Source of the DNA: Dehalococcoidia bacterium
Lineage (GTDB): Bacteria > Chloroflexota > Dehalococcoidia > SpSt-223
Assembly (NCBI GenBank): GCA_026003895.1
Contig: BPIC01000001.1
Coordinates: 434,001-498,000 of the forward strand
Direction of reading: 5' to 3'
Length of the DNA: 64,000 nt
The notes under the pieces are model-generated. The model did no database searches, was not told where the DNA came from, and saw nothing but the letters and a program-made list of their open reading frames with translations. This document shows, in pieces, positions 25,597 through 34,834 of the stretch. A program made the position numbers and the translations under genes. Position 1 is the first letter of the stretch; every line of letters begins with the position of its first letter.

Positions 25597-27060
25597 TTGT
25601 CCAGCGGCAGTGGTGACCGGCGCACGAGTGTCTTGCGGTTAGTGCGTGGATTCGCCTCTATCACTACGGCAAGTGCTGCCGACAGAGCTCTGTTCTTTTT
25701 GGCCGGTGTCATCGCTCGCCGCGCTTTGGGTCCCGACCTTATAGGAATCGTGACCTGGGCACAGACGATTGGGTTCGTTTTGCCTTCCGCATTCACCAGC
25801 GGTGTGACAACCATCGCAAGACGAGACGCGTCAATGGTGGACTCTTCAAGCGGGAAGGTACTGGCCGCAGCGGTGGCTGTTCAAGTGTTTGTAATGATGG
25901 TCGTAGGACCTTGCGCGCTGGTTGCAGGCCTCGTTCTTGCACCTTCGGAACTCGCTCGGTCGATCTTGTTGCTCCAGATCATCGGCATGGTGCTCCTCGT
26001 TGGCGATTTGACCTGGCTCGCACTTGCGCACGAGCGCTTTGGGTTCGTGTCAGTGACGACGGTTGCAACTGCCGCCCTCCGGGTAGCGCTCATCGCGGCA
26101 GTTGTTCGATCAAGCGATGATGTGGTCGCGTACGTGATTGTCAGCTATCTTCCTCAGCTAGGTATGACGATGGCCCAGTTTGCTTATCTATCAAAACAAG
26201 GGTTGATACGTTTTGAGCATCTGCGATTTGATTTCGAAAGAGCCTTGCGGAATCTACGGGACGCCGGCCCAGTAATATTTCTTTTGGTATTTGGGTTTAT
26301 TTATAACTATTCGAGTGCGATGATACTGGGGGCTTTTGGAGACTTTAATGCAGTCAGCCAATTCAGTACCGCCTATGGCTTTATCCAGACTGCGAGCTAT
26401 TTGTCGACCGTGGCAACAATGAATTTGTATTCTGCGAAACTAGCCCGAGCTCATGATGATGAAAAGGAAGCAAGGAGTTTGGGCGCAGAGTTTTTCCAAA
26501 GAACGGTGTGGATTGGTTGTGCTTTTGCCGGATTTGCTTGGAATCTTGGGCCTGATTTGATAAATTATATCTATGGCCCACCTTTCGCTCATGCGGCGCG
26601 ATTGTTCGAGGTGTTGTCTATCTCCATAGCGATTAGCGGAGTGGCGACTGGGCTTGGATTTCCATTGCTGGTTTGGCATGAGCAGTTTCGCTACTCCATT
26701 TCTGGTGTGCTAGCAGGCATAGTAAATCTTCTTATCAACGCTGTTGGCATTCCGTTGTTCGGAGTTCAGGCTGCCGCCGTGAGTGCAATTGTGTCTGCAA
26801 GTGTTCTTGCGATCTACCTCCTTAAACTCCGTTCGAAAATTCACCCCATAAATGTACTGCGACTTGCAGTGGTTCCAGTTGCCGTAACGGTGCTGTTTTC
26901 CGGCGCAAGCAAGCTTGCGTTGTTGAATGGTCTTTTCCCGCTGGCGATAGCGCTGTTGGCCTCGTATGTTTGCATCGGAATCTGGATTGAGGTGCGGCGG
27001 TCTCAGCGTGTAATGGTCGCGGGAAGCGGGTTGAACGAGAGGGAAGAGGCGACTGTCTGA
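25597..27060 (+). CDS. Polysaccharide flippase (Wzx/MATE-like)
   Basis: A polytopic protein of about 487 residues with 12-14 hydrophobic segments, typical of O-antigen/exopolysaccharide flippases. It begins with LRLVRGFASITTASAADRAL, then LFFLAGVIARRALGPDLIGI, where the RxLGPxxxGI motif is characteristic of Wzx N-termini. Mid-protein there is FGFIYNYSSAMILGAFGDFN. The C-terminal half ends in a Leu/Ile-rich helix. The start is uncertain: TTG 25597 opens the frame, and GTG 25642 is an alternative. Local DNA is among the most AT-rich in the window (for example around 26270-26310), suggesting lateral gain. It should move the lipid-linked repeat across the inner membrane. Confidence 0.85.
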   Translation: MSSGSGDRRTSVLRLVRGFASITTASAADRALFFLAGVIARRALGPDLIGIVTWAQTIGFVLPSAFTSGVTTIARRDASMVDSSSGKVLAAAVAVQVFVMMVVGPCALVAGLVLAPSELARSILLLQIIGMVLLVGDLTWLALAHERFGFVSVTTVATAALRVALIAAVVRSSDDVVAYVIVSYLPQLGMTMAQFAYLSKQGLIRFEHLRFDFERALRNLRDAGPVIFLLVFGFIYNYSSAMILGAFGDFNAVSQFSTAYGFIQTASYLSTVATMNLYSAKLARAHDDEKEARSLGAEFFQRTVWIGCAFAGFAWNLGPDLINYIYGPPFAHAARLFEVLSISIAISGVATGLGFPLLVWHEQFRYSISGVLAGIVNLLINAVGIPLFGVQAAAVSAIVSASVLAIYLLKLRSKIHPINVLRLAVVPVAVTVLFSGASKLALLNGLFPLAIALLASYVCIGIWIEVRRSQRVMVAGSGLNEREEATV

Positions 27061-27097
27061 AATCAGGACAGTTGCGATTGGCAGGAGGGGTTTCGGG

Positions 27098-28006
27098 ATG
27101 AGCAGTACTCTCAGAGACGGCTCATCACTGGTGGCGGTAGGAGCGGCGAGGGCGCGCAGAGCAGCAGTGCGCCGCCTGAAGCGATTGGTGTTCAAGGCCC
27201 GATGGGAGTGGTTTCGGTCGCCACCATATTGGGCACGGTCAGATGGGCTTTGGATCCTTTACACGAAAGGCGACTCGCTTGTCGAGCAGCTATCGGCAGG
27301 CGGACGCCATGAGCCGGAGACCGTCAGAACTATGGTATCGGCGCTCCCGCCGGGGGGAGTTGCGGTAGACGTTGGTTCGAATATTGGCTTGATTGCTATG
27401 GCGGTCGCACGTTCATGCCCGTCATCAGTTGTGCATTGTTTTGAGCCGTCCCCACAGCCGTATGAATATTGCGTGCGATCGGTGCAGCGAAATGGGTTGT
27501 CTGACCGCGTGGTCGTAAACAACTGTGCGTTATATGAGAGTCGAGGGCGTCTTCCTTTTGTGTTACACGAGCAGCACCGAAGCGTGGGCAATGGTTTGCG
27601 AGATACCGGGCGTGGTGGAAGGATCGTGGATGTTGTCGAAGTGGAGACAATTACCTTGGATGAATACGCGGATGAGAAGGGCTTAGAGCGGATCGATGTT
27701 GTGAAAGTCGATGCTGAAGGGGCTGAATTGGCGATTTTGCGGGGATCCGAACGAGTGATAAACGAGCTGCGGCCAGTCATTATCTTTGAGGCCCATCCGA
27801 CAAATGCTGCGGCTTATGGTGTGGACACAGGAGAGTTGTTTGCGGTGTTGTCGCGGTCAGGATATCGGATATTTACACTTGGCGGAGCAGAAGTACGTGA
27901 GGCAGCTACTTTGGTGCGTTTGGGGGGATTGGGCATGATTTTGTCGCGAGGCCGTGATCTTAGGTCCAGTCGGCTATGCGCTCCGGTCGTTTGGGGGCGG
28001 GCGTGA
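27098..28006 (+). CDS. FkbM-family SAM methyltransferase
   Basis: A class I methyltransferase of about 302 residues. The SAM-binding motif I is GGVAVDVGSNIGLIAMAVAR, followed by VHCFEPSPQPYEYCVRSVQR (acidic residue after beta2). VDVVEVETITLDEYADEKGL and IDVVKVDAEGAELAILRGSE are both hallmarks of FkbM domains, and the end reads RPVIIFEAHP. FkbM enzymes often O-methylate sugars in glycan clusters. AGGAGGGG lies 12 nt before ATG 27098. Its stop overlaps the next start as GTGA. It is probably a decorating enzyme for the glycan made by this island. Confidence 0.88.
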   Translation: MSSTLRDGSSLVAVGAARARRAAVRRLKRLVFKARWEWFRSPPYWARSDGLWILYTKGDSLVEQLSAGGRHEPETVRTMVSALPPGGVAVDVGSNIGLIAMAVARSCPSSVVHCFEPSPQPYEYCVRSVQRNGLSDRVVVNNCALYESRGRLPFVLHEQHRSVGNGLRDTGRGGRIVDVVEVETITLDEYADEKGLERIDVVKVDAEGAELAILRGSERVINELRPVIIFEAHPTNAAAYGVDTGELFAVLSRSGYRIFTLGGAEVREAATLVRLGGLGMILSRGRDLRSSRLCAPVVWGRA

Positions 28007-28848
28007 TTTCGGTTGTCATCAATACTCTTAACGAAGAGGCCAACATCGCCGCCTGTATTGCCAGCGCGCAGGCGCTTGCAGATGAAATTGTGGTGTGTGA
28101 TCAGCATAGTGACGATGACACAGCGTCGATTGCCGCGCGTGCAGGAGCACGGGTGGTTTTGTATCCACGTACCGGAGAGTTTTGGGGTGGCCGCCCTCGG
28201 CGGTTCGCGGTGGAGCAAGCGACCCACGAGTATGTCCTGTTTCTTGACGCGGATGAGCGCGTCACTCCGGCGTTGTCGCAGAAGCTCCGAGCGTTGGCAC
28301 ATCAAGGAACCTACTCGGCGGTGTGGATTAGAAAGAAGAACCTGTACTTCGGTGGCTATCCTGTGCATAATGCGCAGTTTTTCCAGCCGTTGCCGTTATT
28401 TTTCAGGCGGGAAGCGTATTTGCGCAGCTATTCTCATCGAAATGAGCGGTTTCATGGTGATGTGAGTACGCTCGAAGGAGTGAAGCCGGCCGTAACGTTG
28501 TCGAGGCGGTACTACATCATTCATTTGGCCTATCCTACCATTGAAAAGTATGTGATAAAGACTCTTGGATTTTATGCGACGCGCGAGGCCGAGCAGCTTT
28601 TCGAGGAAGGGCAGAGGTTTTCGCACGTCCGGATGATCACTGATCCTCTGCGGTATTTCGGGTCGAGCTATCTGTTGCATGGGGGCTTTCGGGACGGAAC
28701 AAGAGGGCTGGTGCTGAACGTGCTCTATTCGGTCTATCTGTTCCTCCGCTGGGCAAACCTCTGGCTGCTCGAGTGTCAAGGAGGGCGGAGGGCGGCGGTT
28801 GGTGATGGAAAACGATCGAGTGCGTCTGGGTCGGATCGCTCCCGGTGA
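28003..28848 (+). CDS. Glycosyltransferase family 2, WaaE/KdtX-like
   Basis: A GT2 enzyme of about 281 residues. It starts MISVVINTLNEEANIAACIA, the short opening typical of the LPS-core WaaE/KdtX subgroup. This is followed by ALADEIVVCDQHSDDDTASI and YVLFLDADERVTPALSQKLR (DxD motif in LDADER). Later, FFRREAYLRSYSHRNERFHG and the C-terminal helix pair LRYFGSSYLLHGGFRDGTRG match the subgroup. GTG 28003 is chosen because it overlaps the FkbM stop (GTGA); an upstream in-frame ATG at 27976 would overlap FkbM by 31 nt. It ends the plus-strand part of the lower-GC island. Confidence 0.87.
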   Translation: MISVVINTLNEEANIAACIASAQALADEIVVCDQHSDDDTASIAARAGARVVLYPRTGEFWGGRPRRFAVEQATHEYVLFLDADERVTPALSQKLRALAHQGTYSAVWIRKKNLYFGGYPVHNAQFFQPLPLFFRREAYLRSYSHRNERFHGDVSTLEGVKPAVTLSRRYYIIHLAYPTIEKYVIKTLGFYATREAEQLFEEGQRFSHVRMITDPLRYFGSSYLLHGGFRDGTRGLVLNVLYSVYLFLRWANLWLLECQGGRRAAVGDGKRSSASGSDRSR

Positions 28849-29049
28849 CGGATATCGCTCTGAGCACCATCGGGCAGTGGCAGTCGAGCAAGGCGGCGAG
28901 CCGGGGCTCCAATCACGGTGCGCCCTCGGGCATTCACGGTCCCCGCAACGGGGTGCTTACGGTCCGCGGCGAACGCTGTCGAAGCAAAAACGGGCTAGCA
29001 AGCTGCTCGGCACAGGCTAGTTTGTCGAGGCCAACAACGGAGAAAGAGG

Positions 29050-29298
29050 TCAGTGGCGGTCGATATCACGAACGGAATCGGGATCGACCCCTGCCGCTGC
29101 GAACCGCCGTCGATACCCTACGGTCTGCGTGGCGGCAAAGCGCACAATTTCCCGGAGTTGCTGGAGTTGATGGGCGGCAATGCGATCGGCCGACCAGCAC
29201 TCGGCCTCCGCCAAGAATTTCGTCCACGCAACATCAATCGGATTGTCCAGATCGGCATGCCGACGCACTCGCTCTGCTCCTCGTCGCCGACCGATCAT
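29050..29298 (-). pseudogene. N-terminal fragment of a CapK/PaaK-like ligase
   Basis: The minus-strand frame reads DLDNPIDVAWTKFLAEAECW and then LREIVRFAATQTVGYRRRFA and AAGVDPDSVRDIDRH before a stop. That is the standard opening helix pair of CapK/PaaK-type adenylate-forming enzymes, the same pattern as in the complete ligase at 10.5 kb. Only about 65 residues match; the AMP-binding core is absent downstream and no other frame continues it. It is therefore a truncated relic. The surrounding 28849-29455 holds nothing else I can support. Confidence 0.5.
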
Positions 29299-29455
29299 AG
29301 CAGATGGCCAGTCACCCACTGGCTCTGTTTCAGCGTCCCATTGATCATGCGGTCGACCGGGCCCAATGCGACGATTTCGGGTCTGACGCGGGTGCTGACG
29401 ACGGCGGGACGTCATCACACCCGTGCTGCATCCGTACAGCTGCCCGGCGATGTCG

Positions 29456-32023
29456 TCAGGCCACAGCCACCCCGAGAACACTTACGCGGCCCTCGGCACC
29501 TGCACGGGCCTCGACCGTGATCGCGATATGCAACGGCTCATCGGCGGGGACGGAGAGCAATGTGGTCTCGCCAGCGGTCGAGCTCGTGAGGCGCACGTCG
29601 CGAACCACCTCGCCACGGACTGCTCGGCGAATGACGACCCGCAGGGTGGATGCATTGGCCTCCGCCCGGGTATCGATGCGGACGACGCCTTCCGTGGTCA
29701 CCACCGACTCATAGCGGAGGGCATCACCCGGTCCAAGGCGATAGTCACCACGTGGTCCGGAACCGGTAGTCGCGTGAACAGGGGTCAGGCGAAGCGCGGG
29801 CCCGAGGTCGGTTGGGAAGCCCGTCTCCGCGTGTCCGGTGTGATTGGCGAGCTGGGCTGCCCACCGAGCCGCGGTTTCCTTGCCCTGCGCCGCATAAGCG
29901 GCGACCAAGAGCTCCACCACCTGCGCCAGCAAACCCGGAACATTGGGGTCGTTGAGCTGGGTCCGGTAGGCCACAACCGCGTCTTCGGCAAACTGGGCGG
30001 CGATGTCCCACCTCGCCGCGGCTCGAGCAGCGCTTGCCGCTTCGGCATAGGCGACACCAGCCCACGGCGGCATGCGTCGTGCCGCTTCGCGGTACCACGT
30101 GAGCACTTCGGCGAGGTTTCCCGTGGCGGCCGAGTCTTTCGCAAGGCGGCGGGCGGCCTCAAAGGCGAGCGTCCCGGATCCTTCGGCTTCGACGGCGCGT
30201 GTGAGGGCCGAACGCATCGCTACCCGATCACCAGACCGTTCTTCGAGGTCGGCAAGTGCGAGAGCGGCGCGTGCCTGTCGACCTCGGTCCAGTGTGCTGG
30301 CGATCTCGTGGTGGAGGCGAAGCCGTTCGCGTTCGGGGTCCACGATCGCTGCAGATTCGGGGAGCCACCCGCCCAATCGGCGAAGCTCATCGTCGACGGG
30401 CTGCCCTTTCGGGACAAGGAGATAGCGCATAACGAGCGGATACGGCGTTCGGCTCACGAGAAAGCGCTCCTGCTGCTCCGTCACCAGCCGGTCGAGCCAC
30501 TCCTGCTCGTGGAGCGGAGCCCAAGACCAGACAATCCACGTTCGCCGATTCTGGCTGAGAATGCTAGCCACCTGCTCGGCATCCAGCTCCCGTTTCGCGA
30601 TAATGGTCTGGGAGACGGGGATCCGCAAGCGGCGCGCGTAATAATTGAACGTCGGCTCGGCGTTGACCGTTACATAGATGACATCATCCGGCGACCGATG
30701 CCGTGCGAGAACTTCGAGCGCTGGACGCATTTCATGAAACGAATACGGCTCCAGCACGCGGGCAAGTGTCGCAGCGAAGGGCCCGGCAGTGACAAGCGCG
30801 AGACAAGGGATGACCAAGAGCCAGCCAAAGCGGCGCTGCTGGATTGCAGCCAAGCCGACGGACACCCCAACGGCCAACAACGGGGCAATGAAGAGAATCA
30901 ATCGCGGAACAAGCGGATAGCGACCAAAGGCAGCCAATACGAGTAAGAACCGCGGGAGACCGCACACGGCGGCTAACGGCCAGTGTCGAGCAGCAAGGGC
31001 GGCAATCCCGGCGATGAAGAGCGCCGCCACAATGATGATTGGAGCCGGACCGAGGACGCCGAAGACACCAACCATCTTGCCAACCAATGGCCCAACCTCA
31101 GATATCTGTGTTGGCCAGACAAGAAAATCGTGCTTGAAGTAGTCGAGAAAAAGGCGCTGCTGCTCGAAGCTGATAAGCCTGCCTGCAAGCAGCAACATGA
31201 CGTAAATCGCGTAACTGACGGTCATCGCCGAGAGCAGTCCCAGCGAAAGTTTGAATGGTAGGCGAACCTTCCTAAGCGCCCATACCAACACTATGCCGCA
31301 AACTGGGGCTATAAACAGGCCCGCTGGTAAGGAGAACCATGGCGTGACTGCGGCAATGGTGGCAAGAAGGGAGATGGTCCGCGCCGAAGGATTGCGAACT
31401 ACAACGACGGACGCGCAGATAAGGAATGCAGAAACTGCGGTTTCGACCGCGTATTGCTTAAACTCGGCGGCATAGCGCAGCATCTCGGGAGACATAAGCA
31501 ATAGCGCTGCGCCAACACATCCCCACATCACCGACCGGCCGACGAGGCCAGCGGCAATACCCGTCAGAAGTGGCGCCGCAAGACCGGCGATTAGCGATGG
31601 TAGACGAAGGGCTAGCTCACTATCCCCAAGCATCCGGATGATCAACTTCACAAGAAGCAGATAGCCAGTCGGGGCTGACTGACTATAAGGTAGGGGTGGT
31701 TCAAACAGACGACTGACCGGTGTGGTTAAGACTCCAACTGCGAGGAAGCTCTCGTCTAACCAAAGCGAATGGTTCTCGAGGTAGACCATGAAGCGAGTGA
31801 AAAGCGCATATCCGATAACGAGCAACACAGCCGTTCCAGTCAGAAGGCGGCCAAGAGGAGCCGGCAGGCGGAACCGGTGGTAGCTCTGAACCAGCGGCAG
31901 CCAAGACCTTATGGCGTTTTGACAGCGGATCAGGAAGGCGTTAACACCTGACTCTCCGTTTCGCCCGCCACCATGGGACTTTAAGAAGAGGGGCCCTCGG
32001 CTGCTCAGGTAGAGGCGATCCAC
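29456..32023 (-). CDS. GT-C type membrane glycosyltransferase with C-terminal helical-repeat and beta domain
   Basis: An 855-residue protein. About residues 60-440 hold 10-12 membrane helices. The first outer loop contains NHSLWLDESF, the Asp-Glu motif of the GT39/ArnT-type GT-C family that uses polyprenyl-phosphate sugars. The half after the helices begins with a soluble alpha/beta part (SPDDVIYVTVNAEPTFNYYA). TPR-like helices follow (about 590-740, for example ARAALALADLEERSGDRVAM), and the protein ends in a beta-rich tail (YRLGPGDALRYESVVTTEGV). GTG 32023 has GGGAG at good spacing. It lies 58 nt after a ligase-like gene, in the same direction. It likely transfers a sugar at the outer face of the inner membrane; the C-terminal half is unusual for GT39 proteins. 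Confidence 0.75.
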   Translation of the reverse strand: MDRLYLSSRGPLFLKSHGGGRNGESGVNAFLIRCQNAIRSWLPLVQSYHRFRLPAPLGRLLTGTAVLLVIGYALFTRFMVYLENHSLWLDESFLAVGVLTTPVSRLFEPPLPYSQSAPTGYLLLVKLIIRMLGDSELALRLPSLIAGLAAPLLTGIAAGLVGRSVMWGCVGAALLLMSPEMLRYAAEFKQYAVETAVSAFLICASVVVVRNPSARTISLLATIAAVTPWFSLPAGLFIAPVCGIVLVWALRKVRLPFKLSLGLLSAMTVSYAIYVMLLLAGRLISFEQQRLFLDYFKHDFLVWPTQISEVGPLVGKMVGVFGVLGPAPIIIVAALFIAGIAALAARHWPLAAVCGLPRFLLVLAAFGRYPLVPRLILFIAPLLAVGVSVGLAAIQQRRFGWLLVIPCLALVTAGPFAATLARVLEPYSFHEMRPALEVLARHRSPDDVIYVTVNAEPTFNYYARRLRIPVSQTIIAKRELDAEQVASILSQNRRTWIVWSWAPLHEQEWLDRLVTEQQERFLVSRTPYPLVMRYLLVPKGQPVDDELRRLGGWLPESAAIVDPERERLRLHHEIASTLDRGRQARAALALADLEERSGDRVAMRSALTRAVEAEGSGTLAFEAARRLAKDSAATGNLAEVLTWYREAARRMPPWAGVAYAEAASAARAAARWDIAAQFAEDAVVAYRTQLNDPNVPGLLAQVVELLVAAYAAQGKETAARWAAQLANHTGHAETGFPTDLGPALRLTPVHATTGSGPRGDYRLGPGDALRYESVVTTEGVVRIDTRAEANASTLRVVIRRAVRGEVVRDVRLTSSTAGETTLLSVPADEPLHIAITVEARAGAEGRVSVLGVAVA

Positions 32024-32081
32024 CAGAGACTCCCACTACACTCGCTTCGGATGAGAGACGACGAATAAGCCGGTTTCGAGA

Positions 32082-33539
32082 TCAATCAAGCTGCGCTCCT
32101 CTCTGCCTATCCTGAGCAACAGCAGCGGCCGCCAGCACGCCGAGTATGGTCCAGTACATCGGGTTCCAAGCGAATGGACTGAACAGCGAGGCGACGAAGA
32201 GGGCAACGAGAGCGCCGAGAAATCCTTGTGACCGTAGTCGGATCGAACGAGGTTCCGTCCGAGCGAGGCTGCGGCGGAGGAGCCCCCACCCGAGATCGAG
32301 GTGGAGGAGAAGATAGGCACCCACCGCGATGAGCCCTCCAGCGTGCAAGATCTCGATCACGATGTTCTCGCTCGCGGGCGGGTTGTCGGTCCTGCCGCCG
32401 TAATATCGTTCGAACAGCAGCGGGCGATAGGCTAAGGCGCCCTTGCCGACAAGCCAGTTCCCCTCCAAGTCATCGAGCATGATCCCCCAGATGGTCAACC
32501 GCTCGTTGGCAGTTCCACGCTCATAGGTCGTCGGGTCAAGCAACTGGACGCTTCGGCCGACGAACACGCTCACAATCTCCCCTCCGCCCGGCAACCGAGA
32601 AAGCCCGCCCAGTCCAACGGCGACGACGATCGCGACGATGCCAAGGAGCCGAAGCGTGAACACCGGGGACCGACGAAGCGCGACGATCACGACCACGCCG
32701 AGGCCGGCAAGAGCGCCAAGAATGGGCCCCCGACCAAAAGCGAACATGAGCCCAAGGAAGGAGGCCGTTGCGGCAAGGACCACAAAGCGCCACTGCGGCG
32801 ATCGACGGTCCAATGCGAGGGCAAGAAACAGCGGCAAGAGGCCAGCAAACACTCCCGCAGCGATCATCGCGTGGGCGAACCGTCGCACGACTTGAGCAAC
32901 GAGCTGGCCATCAACGAAGGCAATGACCCCTTCCTCAAAAACCAAACTAGCCACCAATGGTATGCCGGCTCGGTCGGCAAGCAGCACGGTCCCGGACCAT
33001 CCCGCCATCACAAGCGCTGCCCATCCCAGCCATCGAACGGAGTCGTCATCTCCGTCGGCGGTTTCTCGTGCGAGCGCAAACGCGAGAACAAAATGGAACA
33101 GATTTAATCCGAAAAGCATCACCTGGCCAAGCCCGCGAACTCGCGTCTCCGGATTTGCGAGAGTGAAGAGGCCGAGGGCGAGCAGGGTCACCAGCGCCCA
33201 GAGGCTCGCACGCGGCGCCTTCAGCCTGCCCCCGGTCCGTGTAAGGAGCGCGAGCAACGCAAGCGGAAGAATGGCCTGCGACAGCCGCACGTTCACTCCT
33301 CCCACGCTCAGGAGAGGAGCGGAAACGACCGAAAGCGCAGCTCCAAGAATGACTGCAGCTCGGAGCCAACGTGGAGACGTCCAAGCCCTTGGTCCCAGCA
33401 CGGCGAGCGCAATGACCACCGTCGCGAGCATCACCGGCGTCGGCGCGAATTGCGCCATGAACAACAGGCCGACAAGGGCAATCGGGAGTCCACCACGAAT
33501 GGTGTCGAGGGCCTGCTGGGTGTCGATGGTCAATCGCAT
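32082..33539 (-). CDS. O-antigen ligase/polymerase-like membrane protein
   Basis: A polytopic protein of about 485 residues with 11-12 hydrophobic helices and a large outer loop (about residues 320-390) in the later half, the Wzy/WaaL arrangement. The loop carries TYERGTANERLTIWGIMLDD followed by NWLVGKGALAYRPLLFERYY, which matches the R-x-x-W and GxG elements of the Wzy_C domain. ATG 33539 overlaps the preceding gene's end by 10 nt; the longer frame upstream is rejected because it runs inside that gene. It is one of two such proteins in tandem, which suggests polymerase and ligase roles or ligation to two acceptors. Which is which cannot be told. Confidence 0.8.
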   Translation of the reverse strand: MRLTIDTQQALDTIRGGLPIALVGLLFMAQFAPTPVMLATVVIALAVLGPRAWTSPRWLRAAVILGAALSVVSAPLLSVGGVNVRLSQAILPLALLALLTRTGGRLKAPRASLWALVTLLALGLFTLANPETRVRGLGQVMLFGLNLFHFVLAFALARETADGDDDSVRWLGWAALVMAGWSGTVLLADRAGIPLVASLVFEEGVIAFVDGQLVAQVVRRFAHAMIAAGVFAGLLPLFLALALDRRSPQWRFVVLAATASFLGLMFAFGRGPILGALAGLGVVVIVALRRSPVFTLRLLGIVAIVVAVGLGGLSRLPGGGEIVSVFVGRSVQLLDPTTYERGTANERLTIWGIMLDDLEGNWLVGKGALAYRPLLFERYYGGRTDNPPASENIVIEILHAGGLIAVGAYLLLHLDLGWGLLRRSLARTEPRSIRLRSQGFLGALVALFVASLFSPFAWNPMYWTILGVLAAAAVAQDRQRGAQLD

Positions 33540-34834
33540 CGCAGCATCCCCACATTGGCGCCCTTGTCGATCCCATCCGCTCGCGCCATTCGCGTCAGGT
33601 GGTCGATCGCCATGCCCAGCCCGAGCAAGGCCCAAATCGGCAACGCCCCACGGGCGCCGATCGCGATCGCGTCGGTCATACCATAGGCAAAAAAGCCCAC
33701 GAATCCAGCGCTCACACCGATTGCAATGAGGCGCCTCAGCGGCGAGTGCGCTGCACGCACGGCAGACGCGACGACTGTCCCTCCCAGCGCGAGCGTTGCG
33801 GCCATCCCGAGCACTCCAAGGTCGAGCGCAAGCTGGAGCAGCACATTGTGCGCGTGCGGAACATAGGTAGCGGGCGGCAGGACGAGCGGCTCATACCACC
33901 GATGCAGCACGAGTGAAAACTGGCCTGGCCCGACCCCCGTGAAGGGTAGGTCGCGCAGCATGAGGAGCGCCCGGTCCCAGAGCTCCAGCCGGCCTGACAG
34001 CGAATCATAGGCCGCCTCTGACGCCTCGCCCCACTCCCAGATCATCGGTTTCAAAAGAACGCCGAGCATCACGGCTGTCGCCACGAGACCGACGGTCCAC
34101 GCTGGACGATGGTTGGGACGCATGGCGATCACCGCCCAACTGAGCGCAACCACGACGCCAATCGCCGCGCCAAGATAGCCGCTGCGCGACTGTGAGAGCA
34201 GGAGCATCGTGCCGAGCAACAAGCTTGCGATCATCGCGACGAGACGGATGACCCGCCCTCGGGCAAACGCCCAAAGGACGACGCTGAACGGGAGTAAGGC
34301 AGACGCGATGCCGGCAAGTTGGTTGACGTGCATGCCTCCCCGCGCCGTTCCCACGACAGCGCCACTCAGGAGTTGCGGAAACTGCGCATAAAGCGGCGCC
34401 AGCACGGGCAGGACCGGGGTTTTGTAGAGCGGCCACTCGGCGATCACGGGACTCAGAAGCGCGAGGCCGCTGCCACCCACAAGGAGTGTCACCGCACTCA
34501 TCAAAAGCCCGCGTTCAGACCGAATCAGGTCGACGAGCGCAAATGCGAAGGTCAGTCCTCCGAGTAGTGCAACCAGCCGAGGGATGGCTAGGGCCCAATC
34601 GACGATGGGGAAGAGCGTGAGCGGCAGCACGGCGACAAGCGCAAACGCCGGGCGACGGGCAGCAACGACGGGCGCCCACGCACCGCACCGCGAGCGGCGC
34701 CAAACAAGCAAGAGCACTCCAAGGGGGAGTCCGATCGGGGCGGCGGTTCCCGGGAAGACGACGAGGAGCGCCCCAATTCCAGCGAGCAAGACTGCTGGCC
34801 AACGGGATTCGGACGGTGGCTGATTGGGCATCAT
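33530..34834 (-). CDS. O-antigen ligase/polymerase-like membrane protein (second copy)
   Basis: A 434-residue polytopic protein with about 12 hydrophobic helices. Mid-protein LLLSQSRSGYLGAAIGVVVA is the conserved Ser-Arg-rich helix of O-antigen ligases. The outer loop SLSGRLELWDRALLMLRDLP and FTGVGPGQFSLVLHRWYEPL, with HAHNVLLQLALDLGVLGM, is the Wzy_C signature including the conserved His-Asn. This match is clearer than in the next gene. Its start overlaps the TPR gene stop (ATGA) and its end overlaps the following gene, giving a TPR-Wzy-Wzy-GT39 operon. Confidence 0.85.
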   Translation of the reverse strand: MMPNQPPSESRWPAVLLAGIGALLVVFPGTAAPIGLPLGVLLLVWRRSRCGAWAPVVAARRPAFALVAVLPLTLFPIVDWALAIPRLVALLGGLTFAFALVDLIRSERGLLMSAVTLLVGGSGLALLSPVIAEWPLYKTPVLPVLAPLYAQFPQLLSGAVVGTARGGMHVNQLAGIASALLPFSVVLWAFARGRVIRLVAMIASLLLGTMLLLSQSRSGYLGAAIGVVVALSWAVIAMRPNHRPAWTVGLVATAVMLGVLLKPMIWEWGEASEAAYDSLSGRLELWDRALLMLRDLPFTGVGPGQFSLVLHRWYEPLVLPPATYVPHAHNVLLQLALDLGVLGMAATLALGGTVVASAVRAAHSPLRRLIAIGVSAGFVGFFAYGMTDAIAIGARGALPIWALLGLGMAIDHLTRMARADGIDKGANVGMLRCD

